This document shows positions 1 to 9,360 of a stretch of DNA of 64,000 nucleotides, in pieces. The first letter of the stretch is position 1. Each line of letters starts with the position of its first letter. This DNA comes from Bipolaris cookei (taxonomy: Eukaryota; Ascomycota; Dothideomycetes; Pleosporales; Pleosporaceae): positions 1 through 64,000 of the forward strand of contig NRSV01000037.1 of assembly GCA_002286855.1 (NCBI GenBank), in the 5' to 3' direction. The position numbers and the translations under genes were made by a program. Below the pieces are notes generated by a model that saw only the letters and a list, made by a program, of their open reading frames with translations, did not search any database and had not been told where the DNA came from.

Positions 1-877
1 TGATTGGGAGCTGGCTTTGCCAGGTATTGACTTGCTTTAGAAGAAATTCTCCTGAGTATCCTTCGGTGGTTGTAAGGATAAGGTTGTTTCTTTTGCTTGT
101 TGCTACCTGTTGGATAACTGGGCCAGCAATGCCTGCCTTTTGGAAGGCTTGGTTAATCTTATTTCTTACTAGTAGAGGGCTAATTGTTTGGCCCTCTTCT
201 AGCGTGACTAGCGTCTGGTAGTAAGATACTGGTTTCTTCGCTGGTTGCGCTGGCTTCTTCCTTGGCTGAATTGTTGTCCAGGCTTGGTTTGTGTTGTTAG
301 CTGCTACTGCAGCGTAGGAGGTTTGGGCTGGTTTTTGGGTAGATTGCGCAGCTATTGGTTGTGCCTTATTTGACGCTGCAATCGTGGCTTGTTTAAGCGT
401 CTTTGTTGCTTGCTGCGATGCGTTTGCGAGCGTCGCTGAGTGGTAAGCTAGCTTGGCAGATAGCTTTTCTGTAATTTGGTTAGCTACTCTACCCGTTTCA
501 GTATAGTCTCTGAAGACGTCAAGTAGCTCTAGTAGCTTGTTTTGGGCTACGTGGGATTCTTCCATTGTGGAGGCTTGGAGGATAAGGTCTCTAGCCCAAT
601 AGATTGCCTGTTCAGAGTTCTTGGCGGTTGGTTTTGGGCTGGAGGTGTTTTGGTATGGGTTTCTGCCTCTGTAGATAGTCTCTGGCGAGAAGTTGGCATA
701 TCGCTTGTTTGGTGGTAGTATTGGTATTTCAAACACGCTAGGTGTTTGCTGGTTTTGGGTGGGCGTAGCTGGTGTGGATTCTATATCCATTTCTCTGTCA
801 ATCTGAGCCTCCGGACCTAGGCTCTCCTGTCTGCTTTGTTGGGTGTTTACTATAATAGTATCACTATCTGGCGGCAT
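1..877 (-). CDS. LINE-type retrotransposon ORF1 (gag-like), partial
   Basis: An uninterrupted minus-strand frame starts at the ATG at 877 and is still open at the left edge (about 292 codons). The protein begins MPPDSDTIIVN, has a helical middle, then a Gln/Ala/Pro-rich stretch with SYAAVAAN, and a later segment with SKRNNLILTTTEG. A Ser-Tyr-Ala-Ala-Val motif followed by an N-L-I-L-T-T strand is typical of the gag-like ORF1 of fungal Tad1/I-type LINEs, which binds element RNA. The reverse transcriptase ORF2 would lie off the left edge. It is open despite AT-rich codon choice, so this copy is young or has escaped RIP. Family call is from motif memory; another retroelement gag is possible. Confidence 0.6.
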   Translation of the reverse strand, partial: MPPDSDTIIVNTQQSRQESLGPEAQIDREMDIESTPATPTQNQQTPSVFEIPILPPNKRYANFSPETIYRGRNPYQNTSSPKPTAKNSEQAIYWARDLILQASTMEESHVAQNKLLELLDVFRDYTETGRVANQITEKLSAKLAYHSATLANASQQATKTLKQATIAASNKAQPIAAQSTQKPAQTSYAAVAANNTNQAWTTIQPRKKPAQPAKKPVSYYQTLVTLEEGQTISPLLVRNKINQAFQKAGIAGPVIQQVATSKRNNLILTTTEGYSGEFLLKQVNTWQSQLPI

Positions 878-1124
878 TTTATTACTAAGCTTTTCTCTTA
901 GTAAGCAGTTAGGTGGTCTGTGTGTTTTTGTTTTCGTGGTTGAGACGTGTTCAAAATAGCTACTTTACCAGCTTCTGGCTCTATAGCGCGTAGGCTGCAC
1001 GACGTCGCACTAGTTGCAATCGATTTTTTTGGGATGGATTTGTATATATTCAGCTAAAATTACACCTATTCTGAGAAACTCGAAGTTGGTGTGAGTTCCA
1101 CAGAGATGGATAATTGTCGCAGAC
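878..1124 (-). other. Probable 5' leader of the LINE
   Basis: This non-coding stretch lies immediately upstream of the ORF1 start on the same strand. I see no other gene. Its limit is unknown, because no target-site duplication could be recognised; the tandem repeats beyond 1125 may also belong to the element. Confidence 0.35.
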
Positions 1125-1250
1125 TATGCAAGGATATATCGATATGAGTTACATCCGATGTTATGCCAGGACATATCGGCATGAATTACGGCCAACACTA
1201 TGCCAGGATATATCGGCATGGGCTACAGCCGATGTATGTCGATATTCTAC
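1125..1250. repeat. 37-bp tandem repeat, three copies plus a decayed fourth
   Basis: Units begin at 1125, 1162 and 1199 with exact 37-bp spacing; a fourth, diverged start is seen near 1236. The core is TATGCCAGGATATATCGGCA, which is itself an imperfect palindrome (ATGCC ... GGCAT). Differences between units are mostly transitions, as expected of RIP or drift. The repeat sits about 250 bp upstream of the LINE ORF1 and could be a promoter array of the element. Confidence 0.75.
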
Positions 1251-1358
1251 ATGTAACAAGCCCCTGCAATGGTCGTGTACAAAAGACAGTTGTAGAGAGC
1301 ACAACATCAAAGGACAAGAAGAAGATCATACATACAAGACACACAATACACTCATCAA

Positions 1359-1425
1359 TTCACCGCACGTACGCGTGCAACAAACAAAAACCTCCATTTT
1401 CTCACCGCACCTACGCGTGCGACAA
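1359..1425. repeat. Two direct copies of a CGCAC/GTGCG hairpin motif
   Basis: The motif TCACCGCACsTACGCGTGCr occurs twice, about 41 bp apart. Each copy contains short complementary arms (GCACG at 1365-1369 with CGTGC at 1374-1378 in the first). The copies are similar enough to be a duplicated site, but no function can be assigned. Confidence 0.5.
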
Positions 1426-1638
1426 TAATACAATTCTAACTGTTTTAAGCCATTCTGGATTTCCTTTGAGGACCTTGTTTCCTATACACGCGCGCATTTT
1501 CTTTTTTGAGTTACAGAGAGACGCTTTAATGAGCTCAATTCCTAACAAGAACTGTACTTCATCAAGTGTTGTAGGCTGTAGATAACCTTTAAAGCTAGGC
1601 TCGATTTCAAGTTCAGGTGGATCATTATCGGGTGCCAT
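1411..1638 (-). CDS. Small hypothetical ORF, possibly element-encoded
   Basis: This is a 75-codon minus-strand frame beginning MAPDNDPPELEIEPS with a good start context (ACAAAAATGGC). An in-frame ATG at 1686 would add 16 residues. The product is half acidic, half basic and matches no family I know. It lies upstream of the LINE and on the same strand, so it may be a remnant of a retroelement leader ORF, or chance. Confidence 0.2.
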   Translation of the reverse strand: MAPDNDPPELEIEPSFKGYLQPTTLDEVQFLLGIELIKASLCNSKKKMRACIGNKVLKGNPEWLKTVRIVLLSHA

Positions 1639-1689
1639 TTTTGTGTGTTCTACGGGCGATATTGAATTACAAGCAGGGGAGACCAATGA

Positions 1690-2599
1690 AATGTATGCGA
1701 GTTCCTATATAGCTAAGTAGAATTTGCGGCGGATAATGCGATGGTCTGTGTATTGGTGAAGTTGGGATGTCGTTGCCTTTATTATCGAAATATTGAATTA
1801 TTGTATAAGCGCATTATTGGTCTAGTTAATGTCTTTGTATACTTTTGAGATACTGCGCCGCAACTCGTAAGCATAAGCAGGAAGACATTTGACCAAGCGT
1901 ATATTGTGGGGTTGACTAGCAGCTTCCGCTTCGCGCGTATGGTCTAGTTGTCATCCAACGCGAGATACGGACCCGCTCAGTATACATGTATATTTGACCA
2001 GAAAAGGTGGAAATAGTTACATGGATGTCATACATACATTCATTGATCGAGGCGCGTCTGAATGAAAATCAGCCTATTGCGTCGCTGACAGAAACAAGTC
2101 CTATCTTGGCAAGGTTATCACTGAGCGAGAAAGGATTAGGGTAAGATCAAAGGTCGCCTGCTTACAGGAATCAGAAGCTGGAATTGCGTGAGAGTGTGTA
2201 TGTAATTACTTACTGTTGATGAAAAGCTTTTGAACAGCAAGGATCGTCTTACTGAATGTCTCACGGTTAGCGCACAAGGACCGCTCGTGACACATAGCTT
2301 ACTCGACAGACGCAGTGAGCATTACGGTGATGTAAATCCCCCCAATGTCACGCATTATCACAATGGGCGACACCTACCCGCTATTGACATCATTCAAGTA
2401 TAGCTCTAATCACAATAATAAAAATCTTTAGATAACAGCTGTGTCGTATATTTTGTCTTTGACGAAATCATCCCTTGTATTGTTTCAACTCTTAACACCC
2501 GCATTTTTACTCAGAACCCTCATATCCGCCATAACAAGTCATACCATTATTCGGTCACTCTCGCTCTTGGATTTTTTTTCTCCCAGAAGCTTAGACAAC
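1690..2599. other. Intergenic, no gene seen
   Basis: TA-rich DNA with no convincing ORF, RNA gene or terminal repeat. It ends at the start codon of the damaged gene at 2600. A run of codons upstream of that ATG is open from a GTG at 2441, but it lacks protein-like character. Confidence 0.5.
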
Positions 2600-3889
2600 A
2601 TGGAGAAATCCAAACTGAAACCTAGTCATGGTCACACCGAATTTGTTCAGTCGACATCGGCGTCTTCAGAACCAGCGCTTGGCAAAGGCCATGAAAATCC
2701 AATTCCAATCTTGAAAGAGTTATATCCGTGGCCGATTTCTCTGCTTGCCGCATTTGCGGATTGTGGAACCATACTGAGTGGGTCGAGAGCCATTGGTGGC
2801 GCGCACGAGGAAACGTCGGACTTTGACCTCTATCAGATTGCCGACATACGTGCGCTTATCCGTATTGTTTCTGTCCTTAACCTTGCGGGTATAAGATGGC
2901 ACAACCATCTACTCAGTCAAATCGAAAGAGATGTCGTGAAATTTGGTCTAGCCATCATACCGTTAGAAGAGATTCGTTATCTTGCGAACAGCATTTCCTG
3001 GAAGAATCGAAATCGCACCACTAGAGAGAAAGACGAGAGGAGTATTGAAAGTTATCTGGAATCGGATTTGAGACATCTCCCGTCCTACGAACAATACGAA
3101 GACCTCTCACATAAGTTTAGCTCTGCTCTAAGCCATTGCCTCACTCCGGGATTGAAGAAAAACATGATATGGGTGTACAAGCCCGGGGATCGAATGGACC
3201 TCCCGATCTAAGAGGTCGATCCAAGGATCATCAAACCCTTCTCTAAAGTATTCCAAGTATTGCCGGAATGTTCAGACATCGATGACAAACGTTTACTCAA
3301 AAGAATTCCTGACTCCGATTCAATGAAGAAAGCCGTAAGAATCTGGAAAACTAAAGGATATAATGAGCGGATGCTGCATGACTGGGTTCGTTATAAGATG
3401 ATCGGTGTAGCACCGTGGGTCAAAGATAAAGTCGATGTTCTTCTGAACAAAGTATTTGACATCAATCAGACTGAAAAGCAACTTGGAAGCAACAAAACGC
3501 AATTCGAGAAACCCTATCCTTAGTTCAATGTGCTTCGGGGAACACTTTCCAACGGGAAGAAAGTACAGCTTATGATTATACCCCAACAAGGAAGATACGG
3601 AGATCGAAAATGCGGGATTCTTGGCACTGTTCTTTCCTACTACGCAACTCATGTCATGGCTTTCATTGGCGGTACCGCAGGGGGCCATTTCTACTCCAAG
3701 ACCACAAATCAGGGAATCAGTTTGAAGCTTGACTTTACTAATGACAATAGGCGGGCGCATGCTGAACAAAGTATTGCAAAATGGGAAAAACGAGGTTGGA
3801 ACTTCATGGAAATAAAGAAGAGCAGTCGTTTACGGCCTGCTCCTAAAATCCAGATGCCACTTAAAGCACCGGGATTCGGCGCGCTCTGA
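2600..3889 (+). pseudogene. Nucleotidyltransferase-fold-like gene interrupted by in-frame stops
   Basis: One reading frame runs from ATG 2600 (MEKSKLKPSHG) to 3889 and is broken only by TAA at 3209 and TAG at 3521. The first part carries ILSGSRAIGG...TSDFDLY, the Gly-Ser plus Asp-x-Asp pattern of a nucleotidyltransferase-like fold found in fungus-specific families; the last part (VLSYYATHVMAFIGG...HFY) resembles the C-terminal half of such proteins. TAA and TAG could each come from CAA or CAG by C-to-T change, the RIP direction. The second stop can also be removed by an in-phase intron at 3452-3523 (GTATTT...CCTTAG, 72 nt). No convincing intron removes the first stop; the only in-phase option is 42 nt with a poor branch point. 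The gene is therefore probably dead, but a single sequence error would leave a live gene. The function of the family is unknown to me. Confidence 0.6.
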
Positions 3890-6316
3890 CCGGCACCCAG
3901 AATGACTAGGCCCTATTGGCTCGATTGTGCACGGGCAGCTAGCACTGTATATAGACAGCTACGTAGCTCAAAAGCTTAATTCTCTATCGAATACAATCTT
4001 GTTATCAGGCATCGGCAACCTTAGCGCAGCCCCTCACACTACCACGAGGTAGGGTCATGCAACTTTGATGATCGGCTTCCTCACGCACTACTGCCTAGTT
4101 GAAAGCCAGTAAAGAAGTACTGTTGGCGAGCTGAGAAGTTGGGGAGCGAAAAAGAGTCCAAACGGATAGGCGTCTGCTTGTCAGATTTGATGGGTTTTCA
4201 ATTATGGGGGTTCAAAAGTTTATTATACTAAGGTAGCTACACGGAGCGATTATATGCACAACGAAGATGAGTAAGCAAATAACCAAGAGTCACGTGAGGA
4301 TGCGGTTCACCGTAAATCGTCAGAACTGTGGTACCAGGCTGACACCTACTTCTGACACTGCTATTGTGTGAAGCCGACTCCAAGCAGTGAAAGTGAACAT
4401 GTGGAGGAAGAAGAGTAGGAAGCAACGATCTATTCAAGGTACGAAAATAGCAGACGCCGAGCTAACTACAGGAAATCCCTAGGTAATATACTAGAGAGAA
4501 AGAGCTAACTAAAGTAGAAGATTGGCAAGGTTTGTGGAAAGTAGGTAGCTTGCTTGGGCAAAGCCGGCATAGGCAAACAGCTTGAGTAGTGTCACAAGAC
4601 GCTAGGAGCACAAGTCCAAAAGCTTTGAGAAGCGTTAGTGAATTGCTACGTACACTATCTGTGAAGACTCAAGACGTTGTATAAGGAAACAGAACAGAAA
4701 TTCGTCAACAGAATGTATCATAGGTGGCTAGCGTACGTGTAGTACCTCGGTAACACTCAGCCAATCAGCAGCAAAACCCAGGTGTTACGGCAACCCAGCG
4801 GTTACCGTTACAAGTAGCAATCGAATTGCTGCTCTTGTAGCTTGTTACGCCTGCAGATTGTCAAACTAGAAGCAAAGAGCAAAGAAAAAAGAGCAAAGTA
4901 AGAGATCTAGGGCAAAAGGTGACGTTTGCGACAGCTGCGTAAGCCTTCTGAGCCTGAGACTTTACACATAAGCTAGGCTGTCCAAACGCCACTGAGCGAT
5001 TATCGAGTCGTGCCCCTGTTCATAGGCTTATTACTATTTGCATGTATCGCTTACTAGCAATAAGAACTAACTGCTTCTATGCTGTACCACCGAAAAAGGA
5101 CTCGAAGCTAGCCATTGCATTAATGAGGCTAATTTTCACACGACTCTCCGCTAGACCATCCTAAACCTAAGCAGATTCTTCTCTGTGACCTTTTCTTGTT
5201 AATGGCCTGACTTTCAGTACGGCGCTATTTTGCTCACAGCCGTATTACAGACATTTTCCAAGTACAGATAATTAAGCTTTGGTAGTGCTTATCTTTTTTG
5301 TGGTTCCTTCTTGTTATTGGCCGGACTTTCTATATGGCAATATTTTGCTTGCAGTTTCATCTAAGTAGAGTTAGTCAAGCTTTATTAGTGCTTATTCTTT
5401 ATCTATAGCTTATTCTTGTTATTGGCCAGATTTTCTGTACGGCGATATTTTACTCGCAGCCTTGTTTAAGTTTAATCAATTAAGCTTTGCTAGTGCTTAT
5501 TCTTCTTTTAGGCGACATTCTTCTTACCTAGTACGTTTTGCTACCTTTAAGAGAGTTTAGACTAGAGAGGTAGTGACTATCTCCCTTAGCTCTACTTCTA
5601 CTCATGCTAAGGCTTACGAGCGCGGCTCGGGACAGAGCTAGGTTATGGTTAGCTTATATAAGACCTAACTCTAATTAGCTGGCTAGTTTATTATTCTACT
5701 CTTACAGCTACTCATTTCCCATGCTATTTACGCTAGTGCGCGAGTAGTTAAGAATTTCCTACTGTATTGGCCGAGTGTATCTTAACTAATGTAAGAGACT
5801 AGGCTGAAGACGCGCTGCCAACGCTCAAGAAGCTGCACTGGGCAATTCCAGGTAAGAAGGTTGTATTCGATGGAAAACTAAACCCTAGGCTACTAGGTAC
5901 CTATCACAGGGGCAGGTGGATAGTCCAGTTACATAAGGGCTAATCCGGCCGTACGGAAAGGGGAAACGCGGCCGCATAGAAGTAACAGAGCAAAGGGGTC
6001 TAGCCTATTATGACTAGTAGTCTTATGCATTCTTCTCATGTTATGAATTTTTAACTACCCTTATACAGTTAGCTATCCCTGCGTAAAGGGCCGTAGAAAT
6101 AAAATGCCTCAAACGTACGAAAGGAGAAAATACGGTAGACCAGAAATGATTATATGAGAGTTTTAGTAGTAGAAATATGTAGTTCGAAAAGTATAAAGGT
6201 AGGTATGCTACACACCCTAAGATTTAGTTTCTTTGTATAACTTACTACGTTCCTACTCTTAACACTATACAAGCTCTCTACATATAGATTTTATCCTACA
6301 ACGTGGAATTCTTACG
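3890..6316. other. Decayed, TA-rich intergenic DNA
   Basis: There is 2.4 kb without a credible gene. It is rich in TA dinucleotides and stop codons in all frames, as in RIP-degraded repeats. Apart from the triple repeat at 5193-5520, I recognise no domain or terminal inverted repeat. It probably consists of old transposon copies. Confidence 0.5.
5193..5520. repeat. Threefold imperfect tandem repeat of about 105-115 bp
   Basis: Units start at 5193, 5308 and 5413 with TTCTTGTTATTGGCC, followed by a TTTCTGTACGGCGATATTTT-like segment, a GCAGCC-like segment, then AAGCTTTGGTAGTGCTTAT. The copies differ by substitutions and small indels. Such arrays are common as subterminal repeats of DNA transposons or LTR fragments; no parent element is visible here. 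Confidence 0.7.
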
Positions 6317-6409
6317 ATGCGCTTCTTTGCATCATTGATACTTTTGGGGGTTAGCGCTCCGCTTGCTGCTGCTAACCTTGCGCTATGGACGATTCCCGAA
6401 CTCCCTGGT
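6317..6409 (+). CDS. 5' fragment of a secreted protein (signal peptide only)
   Basis: The frame begins MRFFASLILLGVSAPLAAAN and stays open for 31 codons to the N at 6410. It has a basic residue, a hydrophobic core and small residues near position 18, an ordinary fungal secretion signal with likely cleavage after AAA. Beyond the N the sequence is the middle of a transposase (HESH...), in the same frame only by chance of the placeholder base. The true 3' part of this gene is missing, either by transposon insertion or because the N is an assembly join. What the mature protein does cannot be told. Confidence 0.5.
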
Positions 6410-6410
6410 N
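6410..6410. other. Single N: probable assembly join
   Basis: The base changes abruptly from signal-peptide coding sequence to transposase coding sequence. The transposase part begins exactly inside its Asp-Gly-His-Glu-Ser-His motif, so at least the first half of the element is absent. A one-base N most likely stands for a gap of unknown length. Confidence 0.6.
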
Positions 6411-7216
6411 GCCACGAGAGCCACTGCTCTATCGATTTTCAGGATCTTTGCAAGGAGAAGAATATTATTCTTCTCTGCATGCCTGCGCACTCGTCTCACC
6501 TATTGCAGCCCCTTGACGTCGCCTGCTTTTCGCCGTTGAAGCGTAAGTATGGCGACGCCGTTTCGGGCTTGGTACGCAACCGCACCAACTATATCAGCAA
6601 GGAGACCTTCCTGCCAGCCTTTAAGGCTGCTTTTGAGCAGTCTATTACCAAGGAGAACATTCAAGCTGGCTTCAGAGGCGCTGGTCTAGTCCCAAATGAC
6701 CCACAGGCTGTGCTATCAAAGCTTGATGTGGTAGTGCAGACACCATATCAATCACCGCGACGGGCAGCCGCCTGGGAGGCGCAGACACCACGCAACGCGC
6801 GCGAAGTCGAGGCTCAAATTGGTCTCATTCAAGAGAGCGTGAGAAAGCGCCGTGGGTCTTCTGCCAATTCACTCACCGAGCAGATCGCGCAGCTAAGTAA
6901 GGGGGCTCAGCAAATGGCACATAAAATGACGCTTATGATGGAGGAAATGAGTACGCTTCGAGCGGCTCTAGACGAATCAAATAAGCGGAAGAGCCGCAAG
7001 CGGCGATACGTGCGGACAGAAGAGACTCTTACTATAGGCGAGGTACAAAAAGTATTAGCTGAACAGGCAGGTAGCAGTCGTGGTGGTGGTGAGAGTGCGT
7101 CGAAGAGGGTGAGAGGAGAGAGGCGGTGCGGGCGTTGCAAGCAGACTGGACACAACGCTCGTACCTGCGCAGTTGAAATTGATAGTGCTAGTGATAGTGA
7201 TAGATCTAAGGAGTAA
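6411..7216 (+). pseudogene. Transposase, C-terminal part (DDE superfamily, CCHC knuckle)
   Basis: The frame is open from the N to the TAA at 7214. It shows HESHCSIDF (just after the second catalytic Asp of the triad), LLQPLDVACF with the third Asp, an alpha-helical tail, and a terminal CCHC zinc knuckle CGRCKQTGHNARTC. These are the marks of fungal Fot1/Pogo transposases. The N-terminal DNA-binding domains and first two catalytic residues are missing, so this copy cannot be active as read. The acidic serine tail SASDSDRSKE ends the protein. Confidence 0.8.
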
Positions 7217-7341
7217 ATTGGTTTATTACGATTTTTAATATACTATACTGAATAGCTGTGATAACGTTGCGAAGTCGACGCGCTGGTGAGGCATTAGCGA
7301 CTCGCTTGGGTTAGCGACTCACTTGTGAACCACGTTATTAT
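6411..7341 (+). mobile_element. Fot1/pogo-like DNA transposon, 3' half
   Basis: The element keeps the C-terminal half of a DDD-type transposase and a right end reading GTGAACCACGTTA at 7326-7338. That end is the reverse complement, with one mismatch, of the outer 13 bp of the next element's left end. The 5' half and left terminal repeat are missing at the N at 6410. A direct repeat of TTAGCGACTC lies inside the right end. The family inserts at TA by cut-and-paste. Confidence 0.7.
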
Positions 7342-7350
7342 TATTATTAT
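7341..7350. repeat. TTA microsatellite between two transposon ends
   Basis: A run of TTA units (about 7336-7352) joins the right end of the first element to the left end of the second. Both ends are TA-flanked, so the two elements seem to have inserted next to each other in, or created, this TA-rich spacer. Confidence 0.6.
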
Positions 7351-7412
7351 TAACGTGTTTCACCACCGAGCGGCGCAGTCTCCTCATCAAAAAAACGTCG
7401 CAACAATAACGC

Positions 7413-8100
7413 GTGATGTCTCGACAACCACAACCTCGTAGGAGCTATACTGAAGCTGATATTCAACTAGCTATCTCTGAGCTTAGTAGAAATCAAATTC
7501 AAAGTATTCAATGCGCTGAAAAAGTCTATAACGTACCACAAACAAAAATACGCCGACGACGAGACGGAAAGCACTCTCGACGCAACTGCGAGCCCAATTG
7601 TAAACGCATAACAAAAGTAGAAGAGGAGGCTATTACTCAACGTGTAATAGTCGAGGCTGAGCGAGGACTACCCTGTGGGAGAGACGACGTGCGAGATATG
7701 GCTAGACTGCTCCGAGAGCGTGGTGGAGAGAAGGTTGGCAAGAACTGGGTTGATAGGTTCGTCCAGCGCAATCCTGAGCTGCGTACGCGCCGAAGCCGTC
7801 CATACGATCACCAGCGAGCTCTCTGCGAAGACCCAGCGCTTATTAAGAGCTATTTCGAGCTAGTTCAGAATACAAAGGCAAAGAATGGTATCGTAGACGA
7901 AGATATCTACAACTTCGATGAGACTGGCTTTGTTATGGGCAAGATTTTATCACAGTCAGTTATCATGGGCTCGGATAAACCAGGAAGAACAAAGAAGATC
8001 CAGCCAGGCAATCGTGAGTGGGTTACGCTGATACAAGGCGTTGGCGCAACAGGCAAGCGTATCCCAGCGTTTCTCATCTTTGCAGGCACCGAACACCAAC
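7413..8100 (+). pseudogene. Transposase, N-terminal part (HTH + CENP-B/Tc5-type domain)
   Basis: The frame starts MMSRQPQPRRSYTEADIQ. Residues about 10-60 form the Psq-type helix-turn-helix, and about 70-135 the Tc5/CENP-B-like domain (RLLRERGGEKVGKNWVDRF). NFDETGFVMG near residue 168 carries the first catalytic Asp. Homology stops at IFAGTEHQ near 8100, where the usual second-Asp block should follow; unrelated codons then run to a TGA at 8210. The break makes the copy inactive. Confidence 0.8.
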
Positions 8101-8617
8101 TTTGTGATTTTATGGTACCCTTCAAAACAATTCAATTTTTGTTAGAAATCACTCCTAAAGCGCCTAATAAGGCAACTCACAACTCATATCGGGCGCAGCC
8201 CTCCCTCTGACAGAGAGATGGCGGTGCCAGGTACCCCAGGGCAGACACTTCGACCTCCAGAAGTGACACACACGCGCCCTGAGGACCCAAACACCCCTAG
8301 CCTAGCTAACCTACGCACTACAAAAAGACACAGGCAAGCCGAAGCAGCGCCTATACCTCTATCGTTCGGTGATAGTGCTAACAAGAGACAACTGGTGACG
8401 GGCGCAGTTACGGAGAAGATCACGGCAGCCCAAGAGGCCGCCAAAACTAGACACAGCATCATCACAGCTATCGCGAACGCGATTGATCATTGCCTAGAGA
8501 ACTACACTAGCATAGCGGAGCGCCTAGTCGCACAAGAACTACAGCAACGTGTGGTGTATGCCCTAACCAACTCTATCCACCACCCATCCACGACCACCCC
8601 CCAGCCTGCGAGCGACG
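8101..8617 (+). other. Foreign insert in the transposon, with a gag-like ORF start
   Basis: This block replaces the transposase core. It contains an ATG at 8218 opening a 133-codon frame (MAVPGTPGQTLRPPEV...) that reaches the N at 8618. The product is Pro/Thr-rich, then helical and Ala/Gln-rich (EKITAAQEAAKTRHSI). The order resembles the N-terminus of fungal LINE gag-like proteins, so this may be the 5' end of a nested LINE whose remainder is lost in the N. The family call is a guess from composition and layout. Confidence 0.35.
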
Positions 8618-8618
8618 N

Positions 8619-9132
8619 TCACGTTGTTTTATCGCAGCTTAACGTCGTGTTGCGTACGCCGACTCCACCAGCGCAAGAGACTCCTACCTGGGAGCCGAAA
8701 ACGCCGCGCAACGCGCACGAAATGGAGGCGCAGGCTACGCTTATTCGAAACCGCATGCAAATCTAGCAAGGGTCTCCTACAACTTCTCTTAAGGAGCAGA
8801 TGCAGCAGTTGAGTAAGGGCGCTCAGCAGATAGCTCATAATATGGTGCTTATGCACGAGAAACTTGATCGCCTTGAAGCTACGATTAGTGATGTAAAAAA
8901 GCGAAAAACTCGCAAGAGGCGCTACGTACAGCCAGAGGGGTCCCAGACAGTTGGCCAGATAGCTGATCAGATCGCTGAGGCAGAGGGTGGCAGGTGTAAT
9001 GAGGGTGCAACGCCTGCGAAGAGGGTGCGCAGTGAACGGCGCTGCGGACGTTGCAGCCAAATTGGACACAACTCTCGCACCTGCCAAGTAGAATTAGAGG
9101 ATATAGAGGATAGCGATGCGTCTGAAGAATAA
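8619..9132 (+). pseudogene. Transposase, C-terminal part of second element
   Basis: After the N, the frame reads HVVLSQLNVVLRTPTPPAQ, homologous to VLSKLDVVVQTPYQSP of the first element. A TAG at 8764 interrupts it; the same frame then continues through KEQMQQLSKGAQQIAH to the terminal CCHC knuckle CGRCSQIGHNSRTC and an acidic end at 9132. The stop is another sign of decay. Similarity to the first element is clear but far from identity, so these are sister families rather than a fresh duplication. Confidence 0.75.
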
Positions 9133-9360
9133 TATCTTGTTCTACTTAATAAGAAATACTATAGTGGTATTGCGTGATATTGTTACGAAGGCGGGGTAGG
9201 GTAAGAAAGCTGCCGGTTCGGTGGTGAAACACGTTAGTCATAATCTGGGTATAGCTTGTACATAACAGCGTAAAGAAGAAAAATCTAACTCCACTCCTCT
9301 TGATCATCTTGCTTACTTAGCATGCGCAATCACACTCGTCTCCTGACGATACACCTCCTC

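Larger units (their letters stand above)
7351..9236 (+). mobile_element. Fot1/pogo-like DNA transposon with matching inverted ends and foreign insert
   Basis: The left end TAACGTGTTTCACCACCGA (7351-7369) is matched perfectly, inverted, by 9218-9236. Including the flanking TA on both sides gives TA target duplications and 17-bp terminal repeats. The body holds the N-terminal part of a transposase, a foreign block at about 8101-8617, an N at 8618, and the transposase C-terminus. At roughly 1.9 kb the total is near the usual Fot1 length, but the catalytic centre is gone. Confidence 0.8.

Noticed and set aside
1114..1585. Two overlapping plus frames of 104 and 140 codons
   Set aside because: They are created by the 37-bp tandem repeat and the hairpin pair; the amino acids repeat with the DNA and have no protein character.
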